From positions 1 through 14,431 of the forward strand of contig PBLM01000049.1 in the NCBI GenBank assembly GCA_002721775.1: DNA of 14,431 nt. The letters are read 5' to 3'. The stretch's first letter is position 1. Every line of letters starts with the position of its first letter. The notes beneath the pieces were generated by a model that saw nothing but the letters and a program-made list of their open reading frames with translations, was not told the origin of the DNA and ran no database searches. Position numbers and translations under genes: made by a program. Below are positions 1 through 6,925 of this stretch, in pieces. The stretch comes from Rhodospirillaceae bacterium. GTDB lineage: Bacteria > Pseudomonadota > Alphaproteobacteria > Puniceispirillales > Puniceispirillaceae.

Positions 1-1
1 A

Positions 2-571
2 CACCCCATTTTGTTCATGAAAGCCACATCTGCTGTGGTCGGAGCGAACGATACCGTCATGTTGCCCCGTGGTTCCACCCACACAGATTGGGAAGTTGAA
101 CTTGGCGTTGTGATTGGCACTGAGTGTAAATATGTTTCTGTTAGAGAGGCACTTGATTATGTGGCGGGATATTTTGTGTCAAACGATGTTTCAGAACGTC
201 ATTTCCAGACTAAGCTGGCCGGCCAATGGACCAAGGGTAAATCCTGTGATACTTTTGGGCCAATTGGCCCGTGGCTCGTGACTGCTGATGAAATTTCAGA
301 TCCGCAGAATTTAGATATGAGACTAGATGTAAATGGCCAACGTATGCAGACCGGTAATACGTCAACAATGATTTTCACTGTTGCTGAATGTATCTCGCAT
401 CTCTCGCAGATGATGACGCTAAAGCCAGGAGACGTAATCTCAACGGGCACGCCGCCAGGTGTGGGTATGGGCATAAAGCCTGAACCAATTTACCTTAAAG
501 AAGGTGATGTTATGGATGTGTGGATAGAGGGTCTTGGCCAGCAGACACAGAGAGTTGGCCAGGACAAATAA
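2..571 (+). CDS. FAH-family hydrolase, 2,4-diketo-3-deoxy-aldonate hydrolase-like (5' truncated by window edge)
   Basis: C-terminal catalytic domain of the fumarylacetoacetate hydrolase family. The frame stays open to the left edge and the first residues (HPILFMKATSA) match the family's usual P-x-L-F-x-K stretch, so the N-terminus lies outside the window and the TTG at 11 is not a start. Visible signatures are the metal-binding pair in DWEVELGVVIG, the metal Asp in NDVSER, the KGKSCDTFGPIGPWLVT stretch and the STGTPPGVG loop. The KGK-x-CDTFGPIGPWLVT form is, from memory, typical of the subgroup that hydrolyses 2,4-diketo-3-deoxy-L-fuconate or -rhamnonate to pyruvate plus a hydroxy acid; databases often label it ureidoglycolate lyase. 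It is a soluble cytoplasmic enzyme using Mg2+ or Mn2+. It lies 55 bp upstream of a beta-hydroxyacid dehydrogenase on the same strand, which fits a shared sugar-acid operon. The family call is firm; the substrate is inferred. Confidence 0.9.
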   Translation, partial: HPILFMKATSAVVGANDTVMLPRGSTHTDWEVELGVVIGTECKYVSVREALDYVAGYFVSNDVSERHFQTKLAGQWTKGKSCDTFGPIGPWLVTADEISDPQNLDMRLDVNGQRMQTGNTSTMIFTVAECISHLSQMMTLKPGDVISTGTPPGVGMGIKPEPIYLKEGDVMDVWIEGLGQQTQRVGQDK

Positions 572-626
572 ACCCTTACAGACCTATCGGATAAAAATTC
601 ATTTTTAGAACAAACGGAACAAAACT

Positions 627-1508
627 ATGTCTCCAACTTCAAAAATTGCCTTTCTAGGCACAGGCCTTATGGGCGGCCATATGGCCCGCAATATATTAAA
701 AGCTGGATTGTCGTTAACAGCCTGGAACCGCACCTTAGCCAAAGCACAGGCCTTGATAGCTGATGGTGCAGAAGTGCCGCCAACAGCAGCAGAGGCCGTA
801 GCAGGAGCTGATATTGTAATTACAATGCTGAGTGACGGACCAACTGTTCATGATCTGTTTTTTGATGAGGATCTTGCCGCTGCTATGAAAGTAGGGGCGG
901 TCCTTATTGATATGAGCTCAATCAAGCCAAGCGAGGCCCGTACACATGCCGCGCTAATGCGCGAGCGGGGCCTGCATCATCTGGATGCACCCGTATCCGG
1001 CGGAACAAAAGGTGCTGAAGCAGGAAGTCTAGCTATTATGGCTGGCGGTGATGAAGCAGTCTTTGCCAAAGCTGTATCCGTTCTCAGTACCATGGGGAGG
1101 CCTGTTCGGGTTGGCCCTGACGGGTCAGGCCAACTGTCTAAATTGGCAAACCAAACCATTGTGGGTGTCACTATTGGGGTCGTTGCTGAAGCGATGTTGT
1201 TGGCTGAAAAAGGTGGTGCAGACCCCGCTGCTATCCGTGATGCGTTAAAAGGCGGTTTTGCCGATTCAGTTATCCTGCAACAGCATGGCGAAAGGATGAC
1301 TACAAGTAATTTTGAACCAGGAGGCCTGTCGCGCATGCAGCTGAAAGATATCAATAACGCGCTGGAAGAAGCAGGTCAGCATGAACTTATCCTGCCACTT
1401 ACCGAGCAGGTGAAAACGCGTTACACCACCCTCATAGAAGAGATGGACGGAGCAGATACAGATCATTCAGCTCTATATCTTGAATTGCTACGGCAGAATG
1501 GTCTTTGA
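627..1508 (+). CDS. beta-hydroxyacid dehydrogenase, GarR/GlxR (tartronate semialdehyde reductase)-like
   Basis: A 293-residue member of the 3-hydroxyisobutyrate dehydrogenase family, at full family length. The Rossmann motif GTGLMG is at residues 11-16, the substrate-binding signature DAPVSGG at 120-126, and the catalytic lysine in KLANQ at 172-176; the family substrate-binding Asn is N175. The K-L-A-N-Q form and the late ADTDHSAL segment are GarR-like. The residues after the second beta strand are NRT (34-36) instead of an acidic residue, which in this family usually means NADP(H) is preferred. The likely reaction is reversible reduction of a C3-C4 semialdehyde such as tartronate semialdehyde; sulfolactaldehyde reductases belong to the same family and cannot be excluded. 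The ribosome binding site is weak (CGGAAC, 7-8 bases ahead). It is followed after 31 bp by a 2-hydroxyacid dehydrogenase and is probably cotranscribed with it. The exact substrate is uncertain. Confidence 0.93.
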   Translation: MSPTSKIAFLGTGLMGGHMARNILKAGLSLTAWNRTLAKAQALIADGAEVPPTAAEAVAGADIVITMLSDGPTVHDLFFDEDLAAAMKVGAVLIDMSSIKPSEARTHAALMRERGLHHLDAPVSGGTKGAEAGSLAIMAGGDEAVFAKAVSVLSTMGRPVRVGPDGSGQLSKLANQTIVGVTIGVVAEAMLLAEKGGADPAAIRDALKGGFADSVILQQHGERMTTSNFEPGGLSRMQLKDINNALEEAGQHELILPLTEQVKTRYTTLIEEMDGADTDHSALYLELLRQNGL

Positions 1509-1527
1509 TAGGCACTAGCCAAAATTT

Positions 1528-1537
1528 AGGAAAGAGG
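1528..1537 (+). promoter_or_regulatory. Ribosome binding site deciding the GTG start at 1540
   Basis: AGGAAAGAGG ends two bases before the GTG at 1540, with the AGGA core about 8 bases ahead of it. It fixes the start of the 2-hydroxyacid dehydrogenase where the initiation codon is not ATG. Confidence 0.6.
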
Positions 1538-1539
1538 CC

Positions 1540-2502
1540 GTGAAACCAGGTCTTTTAATTATTGGAGAGATCACACCGCGTATGGCGGAGCGCTTTTCTG
1601 CTGCCTTTACCTGCCATTACCTTGATGAAATTGCAGATATTAAAAGGTTTCTAAAAGCAAACGGGCCGTCTATTCAGGCAATCGCTACATCAGGGCATGA
1701 CGGTGTGCCCGATGACCTACTTGACGGCTTAGCTTGTGTGAAGATTATTTCCAATTACGGGGTTGGTTATGATGCCATAAATGTGGATAAGGCAGTCAAC
1801 AAAAATATTCTTGTCACCCATACACCTGATGTTCTGAATGAGGAAGTTGCTACTACCGCACTGTTGCTACTGATGGCAGTGAGCCGCGAGCTGATTGTGA
1901 ATGACAGCTATATCCGAAAAGGTAACTGGTCAAAAAAAGGAAACACACCGCTGAGTAGAGCTGTAGATGGCATGTCTGTCGGAATATTGGGCTATGGACG
2001 TATTGGACAAGCAATTGCCCGTAAACTGGAGGCTTTTAACTGTCAGATTTCTTATCATGCCCGGTCAGAACGAAAAGACAGCCCACATCGCTACTATGAT
2101 AATCTGATCCGTTTGGCAGATGATGTAACCGCCCTTATAGTAATCACACCAGGTGGTCAGTATACACATCACTTGGTAAACGCCGATGTAATATCAGCAC
2201 TAGGGTCTGAGGGCATTCTTATTAATGTGGCCCGCGGATCAGTTGTGGATGAAGATGCGCTGATTGCCGCGCTTCAAGATGGAAGTCTGGGAGCTGCAGG
2301 GCTAGATGTTTTTGCCGCAGAACCACATGTGCCTGAAGTTTTATTCACAATGGATAATGTTGTTCTGACCCCGCATATCGGTTCGGCAACGGTTGAAACA
2401 CGCCGTGCAATGGGGGACCTGACTGTTGATAATCTGGTCCAGTATTTTACTGATGGCCAGGTCATCACACCAATCCCAGAATGCCTTCGTTTGATTGGCT
2501 AA
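1540..2502 (+). CDS. D-isomer-specific 2-hydroxyacid dehydrogenase (glyoxylate/hydroxypyruvate reductase type)
   Basis: A 320-residue, full-length member of the D-2-hydroxyacid dehydrogenase family. The start is GTG at 1540, supported by the Shine-Dalgarno stretch AGGAAAGAGG just ahead; no ATG fits better. The substrate-binding loop SNYGVGYDAI lies at 71-80, the Rossmann motif GYGRIG at 151-156, and the catalytic triad is R232 (NVARGS), E261 (AAEPH) and H279 (TPHIGSA). The basic HARSER segment after the second beta strand (173-178) points to NADP(H), as in hydroxypyruvate/glyoxylate reductases. It would interconvert a 2-keto acid and a D-2-hydroxy acid in the cytoplasm. It follows the GarR-like gene by 31 bp as the last gene of the plus-strand operon, so the pair could handle tartronate semialdehyde and its tautomer hydroxypyruvate. 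(S)-sulfolactate dehydrogenase (SlcC) is in the same family, so that substrate is also possible. Confidence 0.93.
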   Translation: MKPGLLIIGEITPRMAERFSAAFTCHYLDEIADIKRFLKANGPSIQAIATSGHDGVPDDLLDGLACVKIISNYGVGYDAINVDKAVNKNILVTHTPDVLNEEVATTALLLLMAVSRELIVNDSYIRKGNWSKKGNTPLSRAVDGMSVGILGYGRIGQAIARKLEAFNCQISYHARSERKDSPHRYYDNLIRLADDVTALIVITPGGQYTHHLVNADVISALGSEGILINVARGSVVDEDALIAALQDGSLGAAGLDVFAAEPHVPEVLFTMDNVVLTPHIGSATVETRRAMGDLTVDNLVQYFTDGQVITPIPECLRLIG

Positions 2503-2505
2503 ACA

Positions 2506-2526
2506 GACCAGCTTTTTGCTCAGGTC
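2506..2526. terminator. Possible bidirectional hairpin between convergent operons
   Basis: GACC-AGC-TTTTT-GCT-CA-GGTC can fold as a seven-pair stem with a two-base bulge and a five-base loop. On the plus strand it is followed by CCTTTT, a short T tract; on the minus strand by TGTTT. It lies in the 32-bp gap between the stop codons of two convergent genes, where a shared terminator would be expected. The T tracts are short and the stem is interrupted, so this is a weak intrinsic-terminator candidate. Confidence 0.35.
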
Positions 2527-2534
2527 CCTTTTGA

Positions 2535-3311
2535 TTAAACCGTCACAGTCATACCGCCATCAACATAGAGAACCTGCCCATGCATGAAGTCAGAAGCAGG
2601 AGAGGAAAGATAAATAGCGGCGCCAACCAGATCGTCAACCTGTCCCCAGCGACCCGCTGGTGTTTGAGCAATTAGCCAGTCACTGAAGGTCTTATCTTCA
2701 AACAGAGGCTGGGTGAGTTCCGTTGAAATATAGCCAGGACCAATTGCATTACAATTGATTCCATACGCTGCCCATTCAGCTGTCATAGCTCTGGTTAAGC
2801 CGCCCACGGCAGCCTTTGCAGTCACATAAGCGCCAACATGATGACGGGCCATTTTCGTCATGATAGAGGCAATGTTAATTATTTTGCCCTGCCCGCGCTG
2901 CTTCATATGCCGTGTCACTGCCTGCCCAAGATAAAACAGAGCCGTGGCATTAGTGTTCATTACATCCTGAAATTTATCAGAGGCAAAGTCTTCTAAAGAC
3001 TGTCTATGCTGGATACCTGCATTATTGATAAGAATGTCAATCGGCCCGTCCGCAGATTCATAATTGTTTATGGCCTTTTGCACAGCTGACTGGTCACGCA
3101 CATCAAAACAGAGTGTCTGTGCATACACATCCTGCAATCGCAACCTGTCAGTCGCTTCTGCCAATTTTTCCGGGTTTCTGCCATTCAGAATGATTTTAGC
3201 CCCAGCCTGCGCCAGACCCGCTGCGAGACCAAATCCTATACCACGTGTTGCTCCTGTAATGAGGGCTGATCGTCCCGTCAAATCAAAATATTGCTTCACG
3301 GCATCTGTCAT
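2535..3311 (-). CDS. SDR-family oxidoreductase, gluconate 5-dehydrogenase (IdnO)-like
   Basis: A 258-residue classical short-chain dehydrogenase. The cofactor motif TGATRGIG is at 19-26, NNAG at 97-100, and the catalytic residues are S149, Y162 and K166. The NGRN segment at 43-46 suggests NADP(H). Several stretches follow the IdnO/gluconate 5-dehydrogenase subgroup closely: NNAGIQHR, AEWAAYGINCNAIGPGY, and the tail from GRWGQVDDL through LSSPASDF to YVDGG. Such enzymes interconvert a keto-sugar acid and a sugar acid; 2-keto-3-deoxy-fuconate dehydrogenases also fall nearby. The start is supported by AGGGA four bases ahead of the ATG. It is the last gene of a minus-strand operon, 48 bp after a TIM-barrel isomerase, and converges on the 2-hydroxyacid dehydrogenase. 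The subgroup call is good; the substrate is inferred. Confidence 0.92.
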   Translation of the reverse strand: MTDAVKQYFDLTGRSALITGATRGIGFGLAAGLAQAGAKIILNGRNPEKLAEATDRLRLQDVYAQTLCFDVRDQSAVQKAINNYESADGPIDILINNAGIQHRQSLEDFASDKFQDVMNTNATALFYLGQAVTRHMKQRGQGKIINIASIMTKMARHHVGAYVTAKAAVGGLTRAMTAEWAAYGINCNAIGPGYISTELTQPLFEDKTFSDWLIAQTPAGRWGQVDDLVGAAIYLSSPASDFMHGQVLYVDGGMTVTV

Positions 3312-3359
3312 CGTATCCCTTTGTCCTTTTCATTAAGCCGCTCAGTCCAGATCGCCTTT

Positions 3360-4223
3360 TCAGGCAAAATGCTCTTTGAACAGTTCAATCCCGGCCCTGA
3401 ACCCCTGTTCAAAATTCCCATTGCCAGGGTGATAAACACTTTCAAATGAAATCACACCATCATAGCTTATCTCCCGCAGGCCACCTGCCATAGGAGCAAA
3501 TAAATCTGCAAGCTGCCCTGTGCCCATCTGCCGGACTTCCAGTGTTGCCTTTGGTGTATCCACCTGAACGTCCTTGATGTGGATATGTCCTAAATATCCA
3601 TCTTTTGCCATTTCAAACCCATCTGGAAAGGCTAGCTCATGACACCAGCAGTTATTTGCCGGATCCCAAAGAACCTTCAGAACATCTTTTGCGTCCAGCA
3701 CATCTATCAATTTCACCGCTGTATAGTTTGAGTTCACCATTGTACCATTACCGGTTTCAACCACCAGCATAACCCCTTCTTTGCGGGCCAGATCGACAGC
3801 CGGAGCAATTAGGGGCGGCAATGTATCCCAAGCCCCCGTTGCCACGTTCCAGTGTTCTGCCCCGTTCGTACCCCACAAGATTTGTTCCTTTTTTGAAGTC
3901 ATGATGCGTACCAAAGGACAGTTCAACTGATGCGCCATTTCAATAACGCGTTTCAGATAATCCATGTGGCGCGTATGGTCCTTATCCCCTGCCTTTGACG
4001 CTGTTGTAAGCCCAGCAAAAATATGCCGAGACAAGCACGACACAGGCTTGCTATGCGTATCCAGTAGTTCTTTGATTTGTGAAATTTCAGACGCATCGTG
4101 ATCACCAACTTCCTTGTCCCAGACAAACTGCAATTCAGCATAATCAAGGCCAAATTCATCCATAACCTCAAGCGCATGACCCAAGTCTCGGCTGATCCCA
4201 TCACAAATTACACCCAATTTCAT
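3360..4223 (-). CDS. Sugar phosphate isomerase/epimerase-like TIM-barrel protein (AP endonuclease 2 superfamily)
   Basis: A 287-residue xylose-isomerase-like TIM-barrel protein, full length for the family. The expected divalent-metal ligands are present in order: E156 in VVETGNG, D187 in WDPANN, H213/H215 in HIHIKD and E261 in ISFES. The family includes hydroxypyruvate isomerases, tagatose/psicose 3-epimerases, inosose dehydratases and the 2-oxo-tetronate isomerase OtnI, so the reaction is probably isomerisation or epimerisation of a keto-sugar or keto-acid. The ribosome binding site is excellent (AAGGAGG, seven bases ahead), so it may be strongly translated. It sits 23 bp after an L-threonate-dehydrogenase-like gene; LtnD and OtnI are a known pair in threonate catabolism, but the OtnK kinase and OtnC decarboxylase that complete that route are absent here. 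I do not recognise the exact subfamily. Confidence 0.88.
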   Translation of the reverse strand: MKLGVICDGISRDLGHALEVMDEFGLDYAELQFVWDKEVGDHDASEISQIKELLDTHSKPVSCLSRHIFAGLTTASKAGDKDHTRHMDYLKRVIEMAHQLNCPLVRIMTSKKEQILWGTNGAEHWNVATGAWDTLPPLIAPAVDLARKEGVMLVVETGNGTMVNSNYTAVKLIDVLDAKDVLKVLWDPANNCWCHELAFPDGFEMAKDGYLGHIHIKDVQVDTPKATLEVRQMGTGQLADLFAPMAGGLREISYDGVISFESVYHPGNGNFEQGFRAGIELFKEHFA

Positions 4224-4230
4224 GTCTTCG

Positions 4231-4237
4231 CCTCCTT
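4231..4237 (-). promoter_or_regulatory. Consensus ribosome binding site of the TIM-barrel gene
   Basis: On the minus strand AAGGAGG lies seven bases ahead of the ATG at 4223. It is the closest match to the anti-Shine-Dalgarno sequence that I see in the window, and it suggests this middle operon gene is translated more strongly than its neighbours. Confidence 0.65.
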
Positions 4238-4246
4238 AAGTTTTGA

Positions 4247-5149
4247 TTAGCGGTGCAGCTCTGCACTGACGATGTCTTCTAAAACCCGGGTCACAACCCA
4301 ATTGTCACCATCAGGATATTTTGTCTTTCCGGCATGAAACAATTGCATGGCTGTTGCAGCTGTATGCATCGGCACGCCCAGTTCCTCCGCAAAACTCAAA
4401 GATATTGTCAAATCCTTATGCATTGTAGCAATGTGACTACCTGTACCTTCAAACTGGCGATCAATAATATTTTCAAGGGCTGTATTGGCCACACCGCAGC
4501 CCGCCCCTGAGGTTGAAAAAACGTTAAATAAAGTCTGGCCAGCAATCCCGGCTTTCGCTGCCAGAACAGAAGCTTCAAATGTAGCCGAAAATACCGAACC
4601 AATAAGAGACTGCAAACAGGCTTTCACAATCTGGCCCTTTGGTGCGGCTTCACCAACATGATGGATAGTTTTTGAGACAGCCTGCATGATACGACTGCAG
4701 TTTTTCATATCCGTATCACTGCCGGCCGCCATCATCGTTAGCGAACCAGACTGGGCACCGGGAAACCCGCCACTGACCGGGCTGTCAATAAGGGATGGGC
4801 CACGTTGGGCAAGAGAGTCATAAATTTCGGCAGCTTCGACAGGTTTTATAGTGGCGGTCAGAATAATAACACTGCCTGACGGAAGATGGTCTGCTAGCCC
4901 ATTTTTACTGAATATAACCTGTTTAGCCTGAAGACCTGTCATTACCATAACAAACACTGCTCGGGCATTCGCTGAGACTTCTGCCAAATCCAGAGCCGCA
5001 GTTCCTCCCATCGCTTTAAAGGCCTTCATGCGATCAGGATCCAGATCGAACCCATAGACGTCAAATCCTGCTTTCAGCAAATTTTTGGCTAGGCCGCTGC
5101 CCATATCCCCAATCCCGACAAGGCCCACTTTATTTTTATCTGCTGTCAT
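4247..5149 (-). CDS. NAD-dependent beta-hydroxyacid dehydrogenase, L-threonate dehydrogenase (LtnD)-like
   Basis: A 300-residue member of the 3-hydroxyisobutyrate dehydrogenase family, paralogous to the protein at 627-1508. GIGDMG (12-17) is the Rossmann motif, DSPVSGG (122-128) the substrate signature, and K176 in KACLQ the catalytic lysine. The usual N-N or N-Q after the lysine is L-Q here, which resembles the LtnD/DenD group (K-x-x-H-Q) more than GarR. The second beta strand ends in FDLD (34-37), an acidic pattern that favours NAD+ and so an oxidative, catabolic direction. The likely reaction is oxidation of a hydroxylated sugar acid to its keto acid, which the downstream TIM-barrel protein could isomerise. 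The start has a strong GGGAGGGG ribosome binding site. It is the first gene of its operon and is read from a 192-bp divergent region. The substrate is not certain. Confidence 0.9.
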   Translation of the reverse strand: MTADKNKVGLVGIGDMGSGLAKNLLKAGFDVYGFDLDPDRMKAFKAMGGTAALDLAEVSANARAVFVMVMTGLQAKQVIFSKNGLADHLPSGSVIILTATIKPVEAAEIYDSLAQRGPSLIDSPVSGGFPGAQSGSLTMMAAGSDTDMKNCSRIMQAVSKTIHHVGEAAPKGQIVKACLQSLIGSVFSATFEASVLAAKAGIAGQTLFNVFSTSGAGCGVANTALENIIDRQFEGTGSHIATMHKDLTISLSFAEELGVPMHTAATAMQLFHAGKTKYPDGDNWVVTRVLEDIVSAELHR

Positions 5150-5341
5150 CTGCCCCTCCCTGACAAAACATACTCTGATGCTGTCTTTACCTGTTTTTCG
5201 TCACTTTAAACCAAATAAGGCCATATAGTCTCATCAAAAGACAAACAAGAGACCGTATCAATAAAAAAATAAAATCTTGAAAGGCTAGCCTGTTTGTCTA
5301 TTTCTGGGGTAAACAGGCACAGCATTAACAAAACTGGACAA
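5150..5341. promoter_or_regulatory. Divergent intergenic region between LtnD-like and flavin reductase genes
   Basis: It must contain the promoters for the minus-strand sugar-acid operon and the plus-strand flavin reductase gene. It is A-rich in the middle (5259-5275) and contains the inverted repeat at 5288-5318. I do not see a convincing paired -35/-10 on either strand, and no small ORF here is credible. Confidence 0.6.
5288..5318. repeat. Inverted repeat GCCTGTTT-N15-AAACAGGC
   Basis: A perfect 8-bp inverted repeat: left arm 5288-5295, right arm 5311-5318, 15-bp spacer. It lies 24 bp ahead of the ATG at 5342 of the flavin reductase gene. A further CCTGTTT half-arm occurs at 5190-5196 in the same region, on the side of the divergent operon. 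Arms about two helical turns apart centre to centre suit a dimeric repressor; a leader-RNA hairpin is the alternative. The arms are seen; the regulatory role is inferred. Confidence 0.45.
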
Positions 5342-5893
5342 ATGACCAGCTCACCTTCAGAAGGCAAAAGAAAGACTGTAGTGAACCTCATGCATACCCA
5401 ACCAGACATAAAGTCCTTTGATCGGTCAGCCTTTCGCAAGGCACTATCCTGTTTTCCGACAGGCGTTGGTGTCGCCACAATCCTGTCAGCAGACAGACAA
5501 CCCAATGGCATGACCATCAGCTCGTTTAATTCTGTTTCAATGGATCCGCCGCTGATTTTGTGGAGCATCGGGCTTGAGGCTGCTTGTATTGACGATTTTA
5601 GACAGGCTGAAGCCTTTGCAATTAATATTCTGGCGGCTGATCAAAAACCAATCAGCCAACAATTTGCCCAAGCCAAACGAGACCGCTTTTCAGGTCTTAC
5701 TTGGCATTTGTCTCCAACTGGCCTGCCGTTGCTTGACGGGGCCGCAGCGACACTCAGCTGCAAGGTCTGGAATCGCTTTCCAGGCGGTGATCATGAAATC
5801 ATTGTTGGTGAGGTTTATGAGCTGACCTGCAGTGATAAAATACCCCTGCTTTATGGATTGGGTCGGCTCACATCGTTTCCAACAGAACTGTAG
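5342..5893 (+). CDS. Flavin reductase-like, FMN-binding split-barrel protein
   Basis: A 183-residue protein with the flavin reductase domain. The hallmarks are FRKALSCFPTGVGVATI near residues 31-47 and GMTISSFNSVSMDPPL at 56-70, which form the FMN-binding and dimer core; the C-terminal GDHEIIVGEV stretch is also typical. Such proteins reduce FMN or FAD with NAD(P)H, usually to supply reduced flavin to a partner monooxygenase, though some act alone on other substrates. No monooxygenase is in the window, so the partner is unknown. The start is ambiguous: ATG 5342 is chosen, but GTG 5381 and ATG 5390 are alternatives that leave a more usual short N-terminus. An upstream TTG at 5294 is rejected because it lies inside the inverted repeat. 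It stands alone, divergent from the LtnD-like operon and convergent with the quinone oxidoreductase. Confidence 0.88.
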   Translation: MTSSPSEGKRKTVVNLMHTQPDIKSFDRSAFRKALSCFPTGVGVATILSADRQPNGMTISSFNSVSMDPPLILWSIGLEAACIDDFRQAEAFAINILAADQKPISQQFAQAKRDRFSGLTWHLSPTGLPLLDGAAATLSCKVWNRFPGGDHEIIVGEVYELTCSDKIPLLYGLGRLTSFPTEL

Positions 5894-5925
5894 AAAGTCC
5901 AGTCAAGTTATTTGAACAGCCAAAC

Positions 5926-6909
5926 CTACAGCCCGGTTTCGATCAGGGTAACGCCTGTTGTTTTCCGGCCTGTTAAAGCGCGAAACGCATCAGCTGTCTC
6001 GGCCAAATTAAATCGCTGATTAATGGCAACTTTAATTTTTTCAGACCGCAGCATGGAAAATAAATTTTCCGCTGAGGCCGCCAGCTGCTTCTCTGTGGAA
6101 ATGTAGGTTGCTAATGTTGGGCGCTGCGCATACAAAGACCCGTTTGCAGCCAAGTCACCAAGTTTAAAGTCTGATGCAAGGCCACTCGACTGGCCGAATG
6201 AGATAAAGTGACCAAGATTCTTGATCACCTTCAGTGATCCCGGATATGTATCCTTACCAACCGAGTCGTAAACAACCCGAACACCTTCACCGTCTGTAAT
6301 CTCCATAACCTCATCTACAAAATCCTTATTTGTATAATTGATAACATGCGCATAGCCTGCCTGTTTTGCTAATTCAACTTTGTCAGCTGTCCCGGCCGTA
6401 CCTATTGCAGTTACACCCATAGCGTTCATCCACTGTCCTGCCAGTAAGCCCACCCCGCCTGCCGCCGCATGAAATAGTACCGTATCACCAGCTTGCAGAG
6501 GTACAGACTGATTCAGAAGGTATTCTACCGTCATGCCTTTAAGCATTGAGGCAGCTGCCATATCATCACTGATATCGTCAGGCAGTTTAACAACCCGGTT
6601 CGCTGGTATCGCCCGTTCTTCAGCAAAGGCCCCGACATGCATCGGATAGCCCACCCGATCCCCTTCAGAGAGGTGTGAGACCCCATCGCCAACAGCGATC
6701 ACGAGGCCAGCTGCTTCATTCCCTGGCACAAAAACATCATTTTCTGGAAACGGATAGACACCAGATGTCTGATAAACGTCCAGAAAGTTCAGACCCATTT
6801 TCGTCTGTGAAATAACAATCTCACCAGCATTAGGGGTTGGGGTTGATCTATCCCTGATTTCCAAAACATCCGCATTCCCCGGAGTCGCTGCACAAACAAA
6901 ACGTCCCAT
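5926..6909 (-). CDS. Quinone oxidoreductase (zeta-crystallin-like, MDR superfamily)
   Basis: A 327-residue medium-chain dehydrogenase/reductase of the NADPH:quinone reductase group. The substrate-side motif GLNFLDVYQTSGVYP (39-53), GNEAAG (63-68) and the coenzyme motif HAAAGGVG (147-154) are present. There are no zinc-site cysteines, as expected for QOR. K177 in TAGTADK is placed to contact the NADPH 2'-phosphate. It would carry out NADPH-dependent reduction of quinones or reactive enones/aldehydes in the cytoplasm. The chosen start gives the usual family length and has a strong ribosome binding site; in-frame ATGs at 6939 and 6930 would add ten or seven residues not seen in the family. It is monocistronic: convergent with the flavin reductase gene, and divergent from the aminotransferase gene across about 220 bp that carry a palindrome. 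I see no terminator in the 32-bp gap at its 3' end. Confidence 0.93.
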   Translation of the reverse strand: MGRFVCAATPGNADVLEIRDRSTPTPNAGEIVISQTKMGLNFLDVYQTSGVYPFPENDVFVPGNEAAGLVIAVGDGVSHLSEGDRVGYPMHVGAFAEERAIPANRVVKLPDDISDDMAAASMLKGMTVEYLLNQSVPLQAGDTVLFHAAAGGVGLLAGQWMNAMGVTAIGTAGTADKVELAKQAGYAHVINYTNKDFVDEVMEITDGEGVRVVYDSVGKDTYPGSLKVIKNLGHFISFGQSSGLASDFKLGDLAANGSLYAQRPTLATYISTEKQLAASAENLFSMLRSEKIKVAINQRFNLAETADAFRALTGRKTTGVTLIETGL

Positions 6910-6914
6910 ATCAA

Positions 6915-6925
6915 CCTCTTTTCCT
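6915..6925 (-). promoter_or_regulatory. Ribosome binding site deciding the start of the quinone oxidoreductase
   Basis: AGGAAAAGAGG on the minus strand ends five bases ahead of the ATG at 6909. It lies inside the longer reading frame that begins at 6939, and its position supports the shorter protein starting MGRFVCAATPG. Confidence 0.65.

Noticed and set aside
977..1354. Minus-strand open frame of 125 codons inside the GarR-like gene
   Set aside because: It is a shadow of the real coding frame: it runs antisense to conserved dehydrogenase motifs and has no family features.
5294..5341. N-terminal extension of the flavin reductase from a TTG at 5294
   Set aside because: The TTG lies within the inverted repeat at 5288-5318, has no ribosome binding site, and the added residues are outside the usual domain. 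ATG 5342 or a later start is preferred.
5206..5568. Minus-strand open frame of 120 codons across the intergenic region and the flavin reductase 5' end
   Set aside because: It is antisense to a clear flavin reductase domain, has no recognisable motif, and would cover the promoter region.
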